A stretch of DNA of 64,000 nucleotides from Pseudomonas sp. Q2-TVG4-2 (GTDB lineage: Bacteria; Pseudomonadota; Gammaproteobacteria; Pseudomonadales; Pseudomonadaceae), in the NCBI RefSeq assembly GCF_013620795.1, contig NZ_LGLW01000001.1, positions 62,001 to 126,000 on the forward strand, written 5' to 3'. Shown piece by piece: positions 55,472 to 64,000 of this stretch (positions are counted from its first letter, which is position 1; each line of letters begins with the position of its first letter). The notes under the pieces are model-generated. The model ran no database searches and was not told the origin of the DNA. It worked only from the letters and a program-made list of their open reading frames with translations. The position numbers and the translations under genes were made by a program.

Positions 55472-57214
55472 ATGCAGAAGTCTCAAGCTTACGGACAGCG
55501 ATTGTTGCGCGGCCAGACACCGACCTACGAGCGGCTGCAGGCCCGTCTCGCCGAAGACGGACAGGAAGAACCCCAGGGTCCGGTGACGCTGCATTGTGGC
55601 TGGGGCCGCATTCTGATTGGCCACACCTATTCCAACCCGGCCGACCTGGCCGCAGACTTGCTTCACGAGCAGGCGGGCGAACGTGACATCGCGCTTTATG
55701 TAGCCGCGCCGCACCAAGTGCTGGCGTACGCCCCGCAGCAGTTGTTCCTCGACCCCTCCGATACCATGCGTATCTGGTTCACCGATTACCGTCCTGCACG
55801 CCGCAGCTTTCGCGGTTTCGGTATTCGCCGGGCACAAAGCGAAGCTGACTGGAAGGCGATCAATTGCCTGTATCAGTCGCGCGGCATGCTGCCGGTCAAT
55901 CCGGAGCTGTGCACATCGCGCGAGAACGGCGGTCCGGTCTACTGGCTGGCAGAGGACGACGACTCCGGGCAGGTCATCGGCAGCGTGATGGGCATCAATC
56001 ATCACCGGGCGTTCAACGACCCAGAAAACGGATCCAGCCTTTGGTGCCTGGCGGTCGCCCCGAGCTGCACCCGCCCTGGTGTCGGCGAAGCGCTGGTCCG
56101 CCATCTGATCGAGCAGTACATGGGCCGCGGTTTGAACTACCTCGATCTGTCGGTGCTGCACGATAACAAGCAGGCCAAGGCACTCTACGCCAAGCTTGGT
56201 TTCCGCGAGATGCAGACCTTCACCGTCAAGCGTAAGAACACGATCAATCAGTCGCTGTTTCTAGGCCCAGGTCCCGAAGCCGAACTGAACCCCTATGCCA
56301 GAATCATCGTTGATGAGGCCCGTCGACGCGGCATAGAGATCAGCATCGACGATGCCGAGGCCGGACTGTTCACGCTCACCCAGGGTGGCCGTAGGGTTCG
56401 CTGCCGCGAGTCGCTGTCGGATCTGACCTCTGCTGTGAGCATGACACTGTGCCAAGACAAGTGCTTGACCCACCGTACCCTGGCCAAAGCAGGCCTGAAA
56501 TTACCCGCGCAGCAACTGGCACGTTCGGCTGAGAGTAACGCGACGTTCCTTGAGGAACACGGCAGCGTCGTGGTCAAGCCGGTCGACGGCGAACAAGGCC
56601 ACGGCGTGTCGGTAGACCTGCGCAGCGCCGCGGATATGGAGGAAGCCATCGCCCAGGCACGCCAGTTCGATCAACGTGTGCTGCTCGAGAGCTACCATCC
56701 CGGGCTCGACCTGCGCGTCGTGGTGATCGGCTACGAAGTGGTGGCGGCCGCCATCCGCCGACCCGCCGAAGTGGTGGGCGATGGCAACCATAGCATTCGC
56801 GAGCTGATCGAGGCCCAAAGCCGTCGCCGCCAAGCCGCCACAGGCGGAGAAAGCCGTATTCCGATCGACAGGGAAACCCAGCGCTGCATCGAAGACGCTG
56901 GGTTCGACTACGACACTGTCCTGCCACGCGGTCAGCATCTCCCTGTCCGACGCACCGCGAACCTGCATACCGGCGGTACGCTGGACGACGTCACCGACCA
57001 GCTGCATCCGGAGTTGATTGATGCTGCCGTTCGCGCCGCTCGTGCGCTGGACATTCCGGTGGTCGGGCTCGATCTGCTGGTACCAGCTGCCGATCAGCCG
57101 GATTACGTTTTCATCGAAGCCAACGAGCGCGTCGGCCTTGCAAACCATCATCCGCAGCCAACCGCAGAGCGCTTCATCGACCTGCTATTCCCCCTGAGCC
57201 ACAACACAAATTAG
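55472..57214 (+). CDS. ngg: N-acetylglutaminylglutamine synthetase (GNAT plus ATP-grasp)
   Basis: The 580-residue protein has a GNAT acetyltransferase part (about 110-275, with L-A-V-A-P-S-C-T-R-P-G-V-G-E-A-L-V) and an ATP-grasp ligase part (about 290-575, with V-V-V-K-P-V-D-G-E-Q-G-H-G-V and F-I-E-A-N-E-R). The two activities acetylate glutamine and join a second one. The start is ATG 55472, with AAGGAAAAC upstream; the frame begins earlier at 55412 by chance. Similar fused genes are found only in NAGGN clusters. Confidence 0.94.
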   Translation: MQKSQAYGQRLLRGQTPTYERLQARLAEDGQEEPQGPVTLHCGWGRILIGHTYSNPADLAADLLHEQAGERDIALYVAAPHQVLAYAPQQLFLDPSDTMRIWFTDYRPARRSFRGFGIRRAQSEADWKAINCLYQSRGMLPVNPELCTSRENGGPVYWLAEDDDSGQVIGSVMGINHHRAFNDPENGSSLWCLAVAPSCTRPGVGEALVRHLIEQYMGRGLNYLDLSVLHDNKQAKALYAKLGFREMQTFTVKRKNTINQSLFLGPGPEAELNPYARIIVDEARRRGIEISIDDAEAGLFTLTQGGRRVRCRESLSDLTSAVSMTLCQDKCLTHRTLAKAGLKLPAQQLARSAESNATFLEEHGSVVVKPVDGEQGHGVSVDLRSAADMEEAIAQARQFDQRVLLESYHPGLDLRVVVIGYEVVAAAIRRPAEVVGDGNHSIRELIEAQSRRRQAATGGESRIPIDRETQRCIEDAGFDYDTVLPRGQHLPVRRTANLHTGGTLDDVTDQLHPELIDAAVRAARALDIPVVGLDLLVPAADQPDYVFIEANERVGLANHHPQPTAERFIDLLFPLSHNTN

Positions 57215-57219
57215 ACAAA

Positions 57220-57267
57220 GGCACCCCACGGAAATGGCCCCTCGCTGCCGTCCGTGGTGCCATTCTT
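57220..57267 (+). terminator. hairpin between ngg and the M42 peptidase gene
   Basis: GGCACCCCACGGA (57220-57232) pairs with TCCGTGGTGCC (57251-57261) except for two bulged bases, followed by ATTCTT. It could be a partial terminator giving lower peptidase expression, or an mRNA-processing hairpin. Confidence 0.45.
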
Positions 57268-57334
57268 ATCGCGGCAATCGCTCGCATTCATTCACCACAT
57301 GGCGGCAGCCATTACTTGCCCCCAAGGAATGATC

Positions 57335-58534
57335 ATGACTGCAAAGCTTCCCGAACCCGACCTTAACTACCTGCAACGCGTCTTGCTGGAAACATTGGCG
57401 ATCCCTAGCCCCACCGGCTTCACCGACACCATCGTGCGTTACGTTGCCGAGCGCTTGAAGGAGCTGGGTATTCCCTTCGAGCTGACACGCCGCGGCACCA
57501 TCCGCGCTACCCTCAAAGGCCGCCAGGACAGCCCCGATCGCGCCGTCGCCGCGCACCTGGACACCATCGGCGCGAGCGTTCGTGAAATCCAGGACACTGG
57601 CCGATTGGGTTTATCACCGGTCGGCTGTTGGTCGAGCCGGTTTGCCGAAGGCAGCCGAGTCAGCGTCTTTACCGATCAGGGAGTGGTCCGCGGCAGCGTG
57701 CTGCCGCTGCTCGCTTCGGGGCATGCCTTCAATAAGGCGGTCGATGAAATGCCTATCAGTTGGGATCACGTCGAAGTGCGTCTGGATGCCCACACCGCCT
57801 GCCGCGCCGATACCGTTGCGCTGGGCATCCACGTGGGCGACTTCGTTGCGTTCGACCCCATGCCGGAGTTCACCGATAGCGGCCATATCAGCGCCCGCCA
57901 CTTGGATGACAAGGCCGGCGTGGCCGCGCTGCTGACGGCGCTCAAGGCGCTGGTCGAAAGCGGTCAGGAGCTGCCGATCGATTGCCACCCGCTGTTCACC
58001 ATCACCGAAGAAACCGGCTCCGGAGCAGCGGGCGCGCTGCCCTGGGATGTGAGCGAGTTCGTTGGGATCGATATCGCGCCGACCGCCAGGGGGCAGGAAT
58101 CCAGTGAGCACGCCGTCACGGTCGCGATGCAGGATTCCGGCGGCCCCTACGATTTCCATTTGTCGCGACATCTGATCAAGCTGGCCAACGAGCACGACAT
58201 ACCGGTCCGTCGGGATCTGTTTCGGTACTACCACAGCGACGCCCAGTCAGCGATCGCCGCCGGACACGACATCCGCACTGCCCTGCTCGCATTCGGCTGC
58301 GATGCGACCCATGGCTATGAGCGGACCCACATCGACAGCCTGGCGGCGATGAGCCGACTTCTATGCCGTTATCTGCTCAGCCCACCTGTCTTCGCCAGCG
58401 ATGCGCACACCGGCCAGGGATCCCTGGAAAGCTTCAGTCATCAACTCGAACATGACGCCCAGATGGAAAATGACACCCGCGTTCCGCCGGTCGATTCGAT
58501 CTTGGACAGGCATCCTGACGATTCGTCCGATTGA
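57335..58534 (+). CDS. M42-family metallopeptidase of the NAGGN system
   Basis: The 399-residue enzyme shows the dizinc aminopeptidase ligands: A-H-L-D-T-I-G (His), A-R-H-L-D-D-K-A-G (bridging Asp), the E-E pair in F-T-I-T-E-E-T-G-S-G-A, D-I-A-P-T and the last His near C-D-A-T-H-G-Y-E-R-T-H. Members next to asnO and ngg are annotated osmoprotectant-system peptidases. A role in breaking down NAGGN when salt falls is an inference. ATG 57335 with AAGGA is preferred over ATG 57329 or the earlier frame. Confidence 0.92.
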   Translation: MTAKLPEPDLNYLQRVLLETLAIPSPTGFTDTIVRYVAERLKELGIPFELTRRGTIRATLKGRQDSPDRAVAAHLDTIGASVREIQDTGRLGLSPVGCWSSRFAEGSRVSVFTDQGVVRGSVLPLLASGHAFNKAVDEMPISWDHVEVRLDAHTACRADTVALGIHVGDFVAFDPMPEFTDSGHISARHLDDKAGVAALLTALKALVESGQELPIDCHPLFTITEETGSGAAGALPWDVSEFVGIDIAPTARGQESSEHAVTVAMQDSGGPYDFHLSRHLIKLANEHDIPVRRDLFRYYHSDAQSAIAAGHDIRTALLAFGCDATHGYERTHIDSLAAMSRLLCRYLLSPPVFASDAHTGQGSLESFSHQLEHDAQMENDTRVPPVDSILDRHPDDSSD

Positions 58535-58753
58535 GCGTCAGGTTTCATGATATGCCGCCTACTTGAAGCATTTGCCGATTGCGAGGCGGCTTCGATCCGG
58601 GCAAAGTCGCAAGTCGCTGATATATATGGGCTGCCTGGCAGACCAGGCGCCCAGCAAAACGGGCTCGCCGCTCGCCTAACTGACACCGCGCACAGTCCGT
58701 GACTGCCTGCTCCGCTTGACCGCCTGCGACTTTGCACGATTCCGGGTCCCTAC

Positions 58754-61522
58754 ATGCTGCCGCGTCTTTGCCTGGTCCTTTTTCTCTATTGCCTCTCTGC
58801 TCAAGTCTGGGCCTTTACTTCCGTACCCATAGCCTCGGAGGACTTTCGCGAGCCGCTTGGTAGCTGGACCTATTTCCTGCGCGACCCTGCTGCAGAGCTA
58901 GATGTTGCCGAGGTGTTCGGCCTGCCGACAAAGACCTTCGAACCGGTCAGTGGCATGCACGCCAACAAAGGCAAGAACAACGACATATGGTGGTTTCGCG
59001 TCGATCTTGATAATCAGCTGAGCACGCCCATCGGCGGTTTCATCGAGATCAACTACCCGCTGCTCGACGACATCGAGCTGTATTTGCGTCACCCGGACGG
59101 CCGCATAAGCCAACAGCGATCCGGCGACAGCCAGCCCTTTAGCGCGCGCCCGGTCAAAGTCAGTAACTTCTGGTTCCCGGTCGACCTGAAGCCCGGCACC
59201 TCGACTCTGCTGCTGCGCGTGCAAAGCACCAGCACCCTGTATATGCCCCTCTACTTCAGCAGCTACGGGGCGAGCGCCGCAGCGGCTGAAGAATCGATGG
59301 GGCTCGCTGGCGCGTTCTACGGCGTGCTGTTCGCCATGTTCTGCTACAACCTCTTCCTGTTTCTGTCGCTCCGCGAACCAGCCTATTTCTGGTACCTGAT
59401 CTACAACGTCAATGTCGGGCTGTTCGCGCTCAGCTTTGACGGTCTGCTGGTCAAATGGCTGACCGATGATGGCGGCGCAATCGCCTTGGGCATCTATGCA
59501 CTGATGCTCAGCCACTGCCTGATTTCGATCCAGTTCAGTCGCCACTTTCTCCATACCCGCGAGCACTTCCCGCGACTCGATTTTGCCCTGCGTGTGGCGT
59601 TCCTGATTTCGTTTGGCGCGCTGTTGTCCGGGCTGGTCCTCGATGTACAGACCTGGAGCGTGCTGGCGAGTGTCATGGTGATTACCTCCTCCATCGGTCT
59701 GTTGTTAACCGGTGCGTTTGTCTGGCGCCGCGGTGTTCGCTATGGGCTTTATTACACCCTCGCGTGGGGGGTGCTGCTGGTGACTTTCGTGATTGTCACC
59801 GCCGGCTCCCTGGGCTTCAACCTGCTTGGTCTATACGGCGCCTCCATCGTCAAGGTCGGCATAGCCTTCGAGCTGATTACGCTATCCATCGGACTTGCCG
59901 ACCGGATCAATCTGCTCAAGGAAGAAGGTTTCCAATCCCGCCAGGCCGCCGCGCGCGCCGAGAGCGAGAATCAGGCCAAGAGCCGTTTCCTGGCGAAGAT
60001 GAGTCATGAGATCCGCACCCCGCTCAATGGTGTGCTCGGCATGCTGCAGCTGCTGCGCGAAACCTCGTTGGACCGTAACCAGCGCTTCTATCTCGATACC
60101 ATCTCCAGCTCGAGCGCCTCGCTGATGTCGGTGATCAATGACATTCTCGACTATGCGCGAATCGGCGCTGGCAAGCTGGTTCTGGAAGATATCGAGTTCG
60201 ATCTCGAAGCGCTGGTTTCCGAAGCCGTCAGCCTGTTCACAGCCAAAGCATTGGAAAAGGAGCTGCGCCTGCATGTGAGTCTCGCAGCTGGCGTACCGCG
60301 ACGCGTACGAGGCGATCCGACCCGGCTCAAGCAAGTCTTGCTGAACTTGCTCAGCAACGCACTGAAGTTCACCGACAATGGCTGCGTCATGCTCGAGGTG
60401 GTAGGTCAGGGGCCGTCAGACGCCCGGAGACTGGTCTTCTCAGTGACCGACAGCGGTATCGGCATGCGCGCCGAAGTGCTCGCACAGTTGTTCGTATCCT
60501 TCTCCCAAGGCGACTCCAGCACTACCCGCCGTTATGGCGGCAGCGGGCTTGGGCTGGTGATCAGCAAGGAGCTGGTGGAAATGATGGGCGGCCAGATCGA
60601 CGTGCAGAGCGCGCCTGGTCAGGGTAGCCGCTTCAGCTTCGACATTCCGCTGCACGACACTGGCAGCAACCATGATCCGCTTACCGCGCTGCTCGAAGGC
60701 CGTACCGCGGTGATCGCCTCTCAGGACATCCATGCGCTCGATGCACTGAGCAATCTGCTGATGCGCTGGGGCATGCGCGTCGTGCGCTGCGAAGAGCCGC
60801 AACGCCTGCCACGCTATCTCGACGATCACGCCTGCACGCCTTTGGTGGTGATGATGGCACCCTGGCCCGGAAAGCCACAGGACTGGCTGATCACACTAGG
60901 CAACCAGCTCGAGCCGAACCAGCGCGTGATGCTGCTTTACCCGCCGCAAAGCGAATACCTGGTTCTTGCGCCTACGCTGCGGCTGAGCAACCTGCCCTTG
61001 CCACTCTTGTTAGGCCCGCTGCGCGAAGCGTTGCATCGGCTCTACCAGCCCTCGGGTACCCGACCGCCTGATACGACAGTACTCGAGCGCAACGAGGCGG
61101 CGCCGCAGTCACGTATTCTCATCGCCGAGGACAACCCTGTCAGTCAGATGGTGGTTTCGAGCCTGCTACGCAAGCGTGGATACGAGGTGACAATCGCCGA
61201 GAACGGCCGGCGGGCGGTAACGGCCTACAGCGATAACCCGGCTGCCGTTCAGCTGATTCTGATGGATTGCGAGATGCCGGAATTGGACGGTTTCGAGGCG
61301 AGCCGGCAGATTCGCTGCCTCGAGACCGAACAGGGGCTCACGCCAGTCCCCATCATTGCCCTCACCGCTCACGTCCTCGAAGATCATCGCCAGCAAGGCC
61401 GCGATTCCGGCATGGATGACTTCATTGGCAAGCCATTGGATAGCGAGCAGCTGTATGCTTGCCTGGATCGTTTCCTGGGGCCTGTTGACGCTTCGCTGCA
61501 GCCACGGCGGTGGCCCGTCTGA
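58754..61522 (+). CDS. 7TMR-DISM hybrid sensor histidine kinase/response regulator
   Basis: The 922-residue protein has a signal peptide, a periplasmic 7TMR-DISMED2 domain (about 25-170), seven membrane helices (about 178-375), a histidine kinase with His418 in [11 protein letters not shown] and an ATPase (G-G-S-G-L-G-L). A degenerate region (about 630-770) follows, then a receiver domain with Asp838 in L-I-L-M-D-C-E-M-P. Carbohydrate- or osmolyte-sensing is proposed for such sensors. It follows the NAGGN genes, as PA3462 does from memory, so osmotic sensing for that set is a fair guess. No Hpt domain is attached. Confidence 0.93.
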   Translation: MLPRLCLVLFLYCLSAQVWAFTSVPIASEDFREPLGSWTYFLRDPAAELDVAEVFGLPTKTFEPVSGMHANKGKNNDIWWFRVDLDNQLSTPIGGFIEINYPLLDDIELYLRHPDGRISQQRSGDSQPFSARPVKVSNFWFPVDLKPGTSTLLLRVQSTSTLYMPLYFSSYGASAAAAEESMGLAGAFYGVLFAMFCYNLFLFLSLREPAYFWYLIYNVNVGLFALSFDGLLVKWLTDDGGAIALGIYALMLSHCLISIQFSRHFLHTREHFPRLDFALRVAFLISFGALLSGLVLDVQTWSVLASVMVITSSIGLLLTGAFVWRRGVRYGLYYTLAWGVLLVTFVIVTAGSLGFNLLGLYGASIVKVGIAFELITLSIGLADRINLLKEEGFQSRQAAARAESENQAKSRFLAKMSHEIRTPLNGVLGMLQLLRETSLDRNQRFYLDTISSSSASLMSVINDILDYARIGAGKLVLEDIEFDLEALVSEAVSLFTAKALEKELRLHVSLAAGVPRRVRGDPTRLKQVLLNLLSNALKFTDNGCVMLEVVGQGPSDARRLVFSVTDSGIGMRAEVLAQLFVSFSQGDSSTTRRYGGSGLGLVISKELVEMMGGQIDVQSAPGQGSRFSFDIPLHDTGSNHDPLTALLEGRTAVIASQDIHALDALSNLLMRWGMRVVRCEEPQRLPRYLDDHACTPLVVMMAPWPGKPQDWLITLGNQLEPNQRVMLLYPPQSEYLVLAPTLRLSNLPLPLLLGPLREALHRLYQPSGTRPPDTTVLERNEAAPQSRILIAEDNPVSQMVVSSLLRKRGYEVTIAENGRRAVTAYSDNPAAVQLILMDCEMPELDGFEASRQIRCLETEQGLTPVPIIALTAHVLEDHRQQGRDSGMDDFIGKPLDSEQLYACLDRFLGPVDASLQPRRWPV

Positions 61523-61667
61523 CCGCGCGGGGCGTGTAATCGCTTTATGCCGAGTCAGCGCCGAGTATCGCCGCGCTGCGCAAAGGGCCTTATTCTTCGC
61601 GACGAAACGCTGATAGATCCGATGCACTTCGATCATCGAACCCGACCCTCTCACCTGATTCGAATCC

Positions 61668-61898
61668 ATGCTCATTCCCTACGACCAGCTCGAACCGGAC
61701 ACCCTCACCCGCCTCATCGAGGATTTCGTTACGCGCGAAGGCACTGATAACGGTGACGAAACACCGCTCGAAACCCGTGTCGAGCGGGTACGTCACGCGC
61801 TAAGCAGGGGCACGGCCGTGATTGTCTTCGATGCGGAACACCAGCAATGCCAGCTGGCGCTCAGGCGCGACGTGCCAAAGGAATGGCTGGAGGACTGA
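61668..61898 (+). CDS. yheU: YheU family protein (UPF0270)
   Basis: The 76-residue acidic protein has the YheU pattern M-L-I-P-Y-D-Q-L-x-P-D-T-L-x-x-L-I-E-D-F-V-T-R-E-G-T-D and V-I-V-F-D near the end. The family is conserved in gammaproteobacteria and has no assigned activity. The next gene on the other strand ends 3 bases beyond its stop, so the two are tightly convergent. Confidence 0.93.
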   Translation: MLIPYDQLEPDTLTRLIEDFVTREGTDNGDETPLETRVERVRHALSRGTAVIVFDAEHQQCQLALRRDVPKEWLED

Positions 61899-61901
61899 AC
61901 C

Positions 61902-62324
61902 TCAGCCCAACACGCCACCGTCGCGCTCCCAGGCGCAGCGCATACGCAGATCGCGCTGATGCGGACTATGCGAGCCGCTGTCGGTTTCCCAGCGAAAGGT
62001 GTGCGTACCGTTGAGCTCGGTTTCCAGATGGACCACCGCGCTGGTCCAGTAGAGCTCGTTGAGCAACGCTTCGAAATTGCGCACCCACAGCGCCCACTCA
62101 TATTCCACCGCGCGGTAGCTGGCGCCGAAGTGAATCACCTGGGTCTGATACAGGCCCTCGTCCGCACAGCAGGAAAACATCTCTCGCCCGATGAAGGGCC
62201 AACCCTCGCCTCGCGGCAGGCTATCCAATGCACGGCGATTGACGGCGCGACGCGACCGACATTGCTCGGCATCGGACGAGGGCCAGTCGCGGATACTGCC
62301 ATAGACGATGGATTCCGGCTCCAC
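61902..62324 (-). CDS. conserved protein of unknown function
   Basis: The 140-residue protein is rich in aromatic and acidic residues: A-V-E-Y-E-W-A-L-W-V-R-N-F-E-A-L-L-N-E-L-Y-W and T-H-T-F-R-W-E-T-D-S-G-S-H. Three cysteines are near the middle and end. Its frame is intact and it is packed against yheU, so I take it as real. The start is probably GTG 62324 with TGGAG upstream; TTG 62342 is the other option. I do not recognise the family. Confidence 0.65.
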   Translation of the reverse strand: MEPESIVYGSIRDWPSSDAEQCRSRRAVNRRALDSLPRGEGWPFIGREMFSCCADEGLYQTQVIHFGASYRAVEYEWALWVRNFEALLNELYWTSAVVHLETELNGTHTFRWETDSGSHSPHQRDLRMRCAWERDGGVLG

Positions 62325-62455
62325 AGCGAAACTCCAGACCAAAGCCCAACATGTTCAACCAAATCCAGCCTGCGTTCCAGCCTCCGCTGCGGCCATAAAA
62401 GCCTTGCACTGCTCAGGAGTGACGCAGGCCACACCTTCCCGCTGTGCTCGTATCT

Positions 62456-63628
62456 TCAGGTCGCAACCGCTGCGGTTACATCGCGACGAGACGCCAGGCG
62501 CAAGGCGAGCACGGACATCACCGCTGACATGCCCGCTAGTACCAGAAACGGCCACCGGTAATCGCCGGCAATGTCACGCCCCAGCCCGGTCAGGACCGGC
62601 GTGAAACATGCCAGGCAATAGCCGGTGCAGAGCATCATCGCGGTCAGCCGGCTCACCGCCAGCGGCGTGCTTGCTTCGTACATGGGTAGCACCAACGACA
62701 TGGAAAACGTGCCGTTCAGCGCCACGCCCAAGAACATGCAGACCACCAGCGGCTGGACCTGCGGAAGCCAGGCGATGATCAGCAGGCAGGCCGTCGCCAG
62801 CACCCCGCAGCCGGCCATCAGAAGATGCCGTTTGCCGAAGCGCTGCGCTAGCCAGGGCATGACGAAGGCGCTCGGCATACCAATCAGCATGAAGCCGCTA
62901 AAGAACGCATTGCTTTGCAGCAGGCTGAAGCCGGCCTCGCGGTAACGCGCCACCAGCCAGGTTGCCAAGGCGTAGAACAACCCGGCCTGCAATGCGAAAT
63001 AGATACTGACCAGCCAGGCGCGAGGCTCGCCCCAGGGCAATCCCGCCCGATGCTCGGCGGCTGCCTCCGGCTGGTTGGGTAACCGCCACCATACAATCAA
63101 CGCCAGCATGGCCGGGATCGCCCAGAGCGCAAGGCCCAAGGTCCAGCGTTCATCCAGTAGCTGCGTCGCCGGCGCCGTCAGCACAACGCCGATGGTTCCA
63201 CCCACGGCCATGCTCAGTGAATAGAAGGCCGCTGTCTTGCCCATGCGATCAAGGAAGTACCGCTTGATGAAGCCCGACAGCAATGGCCCGGCAACGGCAA
63301 TTCCGGCACCGACCATGGCCGCCGTGCCGATCAATATTCCCGCGTTATCAGCGAACACACGCAACACCAGCGCCAGACCGATAAGGGCCAGACACAGGCT
63401 GATGGTGCGCTCCAGGCCAAAACGAACAGCCAAGCGTGGCGCCAACGGTGCCAGCAGTCCCATGAGCAGTACCGGCAGGGCCGTGGTCAGGCTGATGACG
63501 CTTCGGCTGAGGCTCAGCTCCGCGGCGATGCGTTCGATCAGGGGAGCAAAGGAGGTAATACCGGGGCGAAGATTGATGGCGGCAAGCACCAGAGCCAGCA
63601 TGAGCAGCCAGCGGGATGGGTTTTTCAC
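62456..63628 (-). CDS. CynX/NimT-family MFS transporter
   Basis: The 390-residue protein has 12 hydrophobic segments and the family start A-x-N-L-R-P-G-I-T-S-F-A-P-L, followed by L-S-x-x-x-x-S-L-T-T-A-L-P-V-L and G-x-G-I-A-V-A-G-P-L-L-S-G-F-I-K-R-Y-F. CynX-type carriers transport cyanate, nitroimidazoles or unidentified small anions; no cyanase gene is near, so the substrate is open. The SDR gene follows upstream on the same strand, with an 83-base gap. Confidence 0.92.
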   Translation of the reverse strand: MKNPSRWLLMLALVLAAINLRPGITSFAPLIERIAAELSLSRSVISLTTALPVLLMGLLAPLAPRLAVRFGLERTISLCLALIGLALVLRVFADNAGILIGTAAMVGAGIAVAGPLLSGFIKRYFLDRMGKTAAFYSLSMAVGGTIGVVLTAPATQLLDERWTLGLALWAIPAMLALIVWWRLPNQPEAAAEHRAGLPWGEPRAWLVSIYFALQAGLFYALATWLVARYREAGFSLLQSNAFFSGFMLIGMPSAFVMPWLAQRFGKRHLLMAGCGVLATACLLIIAWLPQVQPLVVCMFLGVALNGTFSMSLVLPMYEASTPLAVSRLTAMMLCTGYCLACFTPVLTGLGRDIAGDYRWPFLVLAGMSAVMSVLALRLASRRDVTAAVAT

Positions 63629-63711
63629 AGTGAATCCATGGGTCGGTCTGGGGTCGAACCGGCAACCCTACTCCCGACCCCAGGACACGGCAAGTAAAAC
63701 GGACCGACTGG

Positions 63712-64000
63712 TCAGGTTCTGCTCTTATTGCGCTTCTTCTCCGCCAGCGCACCCATCTCGTCGTAGATGGCCTGAGGATTCTGCTGCTTGATTTTCCAAG
63801 CCATGCGACCTTCCTCATGCGGCAGGATCATGAACACGCCTTCGGCCACCTGCCGATAGATGTAATCGGCAATATCGGCAGCAGTGATCGGCGATGCCTC
63901 CAGTAACTTGCTGATCTGCGCCTTCATGTTCGGCGTCGGCCCGCGATACGAGTCCATCAGGTTGGTCTGGAAGAATGACGGGCAGACCACATGGACGCTC
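63712..64000 (-). CDS. SDR-family oxidoreductase, C-terminal part
   Basis: The frame is open to the window edge and reads V-H-V-V-C-P-S-F-F-Q-T-N-L, the cofactor-binding P-x-x-x-x-T stretch of short-chain dehydrogenases after the catalytic Y-x-x-x-K, which lies outside. The 96 visible residues end in a basic tail K-K-R-N-K-S-R-T. The substrate cannot be guessed from this part. Confidence 0.85.
   Translation of the reverse strand, partial: SVHVVCPSFFQTNLMDSYRGPTPNMKAQISKLLEASPITAADIADYIYRQVAEGVFMILPHEEGRMAWKIKQQNPQAIYDEMGALAEKKRNKSRT

Noticed and set aside
62355..62555. Minus-strand frame ending in V-A-C-V-T-P-E-Q-C-K-A-F-M-A-A-A-E-A-G
   Set aside because: The last 30 residues look protein-like, but most of the frame overlaps the CynX-type gene and no start with a ribosome site outside it is clear.

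Overview
The window looks like a piece of chromosome from a high-GC gammaproteobacterium of the Pseudomonas / Stutzerimonas (P. stutzeri) group. The reasons are the gene content and order, the Pseudomonas-type REP sequences (GTAGGAGCGAGCTTGCTCGCGA and variants), the NAGGN osmoprotectant cluster and the itaconate-degradation cluster. From memory of P. aeruginosa PAO1 (no search was possible), three stretches follow known gene orders: tal to the PA2817-like gene (about PA2796-PA2817), the itaconate locus plus the ABC exporter-to-fumC block (about PA0854-PA0884), and MarR to yheU (about PA3458-PA3463). I see no tRNA, rRNA, CRISPR array, prophage or intact insertion sequence.

Layout. 1-4.5 kb is the end of a surface-polysaccharide cluster: a WecG/TagA-type glycosyltransferase (cut by the window edge), gmd and rmd for GDP-D-rhamnose, and a Wza-like export lipoprotein closed by a strong terminator. 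4.6-9.4 kb holds a small acidic protein and an iron-uptake operon (TonB-dependent receptor, DUF3649, PepSY, DUF3325) behind a possible Fur box. 9.6-10.7 kb is a stand-alone curlin-repeat protein, a candidate functional amyloid. 10.8-12.7 kb is a regulator / beta-propeller-like pair. 13-24.9 kb is core genome: dusA, tal, a phosphatase/anti-anti-sigma pair, a PilZ protein, mlaA, DUF4404, queF, an ABC-2 exporter, a FadE-type acyl-CoA dehydrogenase and a PA2817-like protein.

25-33.5 kb is the itaconate locus: divergent LysR regulator, itaconyl-CoA hydratase (ich), an acyl-CoA dehydrogenase, a VOC protein, an MmgE/PrpD protein, itaconate CoA-transferase (ict), citramalyl-CoA lyase (ccl) and a TRAP binding protein (dctP) without its membrane partners. 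33.7-49.5 kb holds an MFS transporter, arfB, a YdjM-like membrane protein, an APC permease, an HBM-type chemoreceptor, an ABC exporter, a DsbA-like protein, trhO, bolA, a DUF2059 protein, fumC, a thiolase and a two-domain polyphosphate:AMP phosphotransferase. 49.6-64 kb holds mnmC, a DUF1127/LysR divergent pair, the MarR-asnO-ngg-M42 peptidase NAGGN cluster with a 7TMR hybrid sensor kinase, yheU, a conserved unknown, a CynX-type MFS transporter and the end of an SDR oxidoreductase.

The signals I consider most worth a second look are the orphan curlin-repeat gene, the 217-bp nested inverted-repeat element between fumC and the thiolase gene, the shared leader motif and structured spacer around gmd and rmd, the itaconate operon with its orphan TRAP binding protein, and the regulator / propeller pair.
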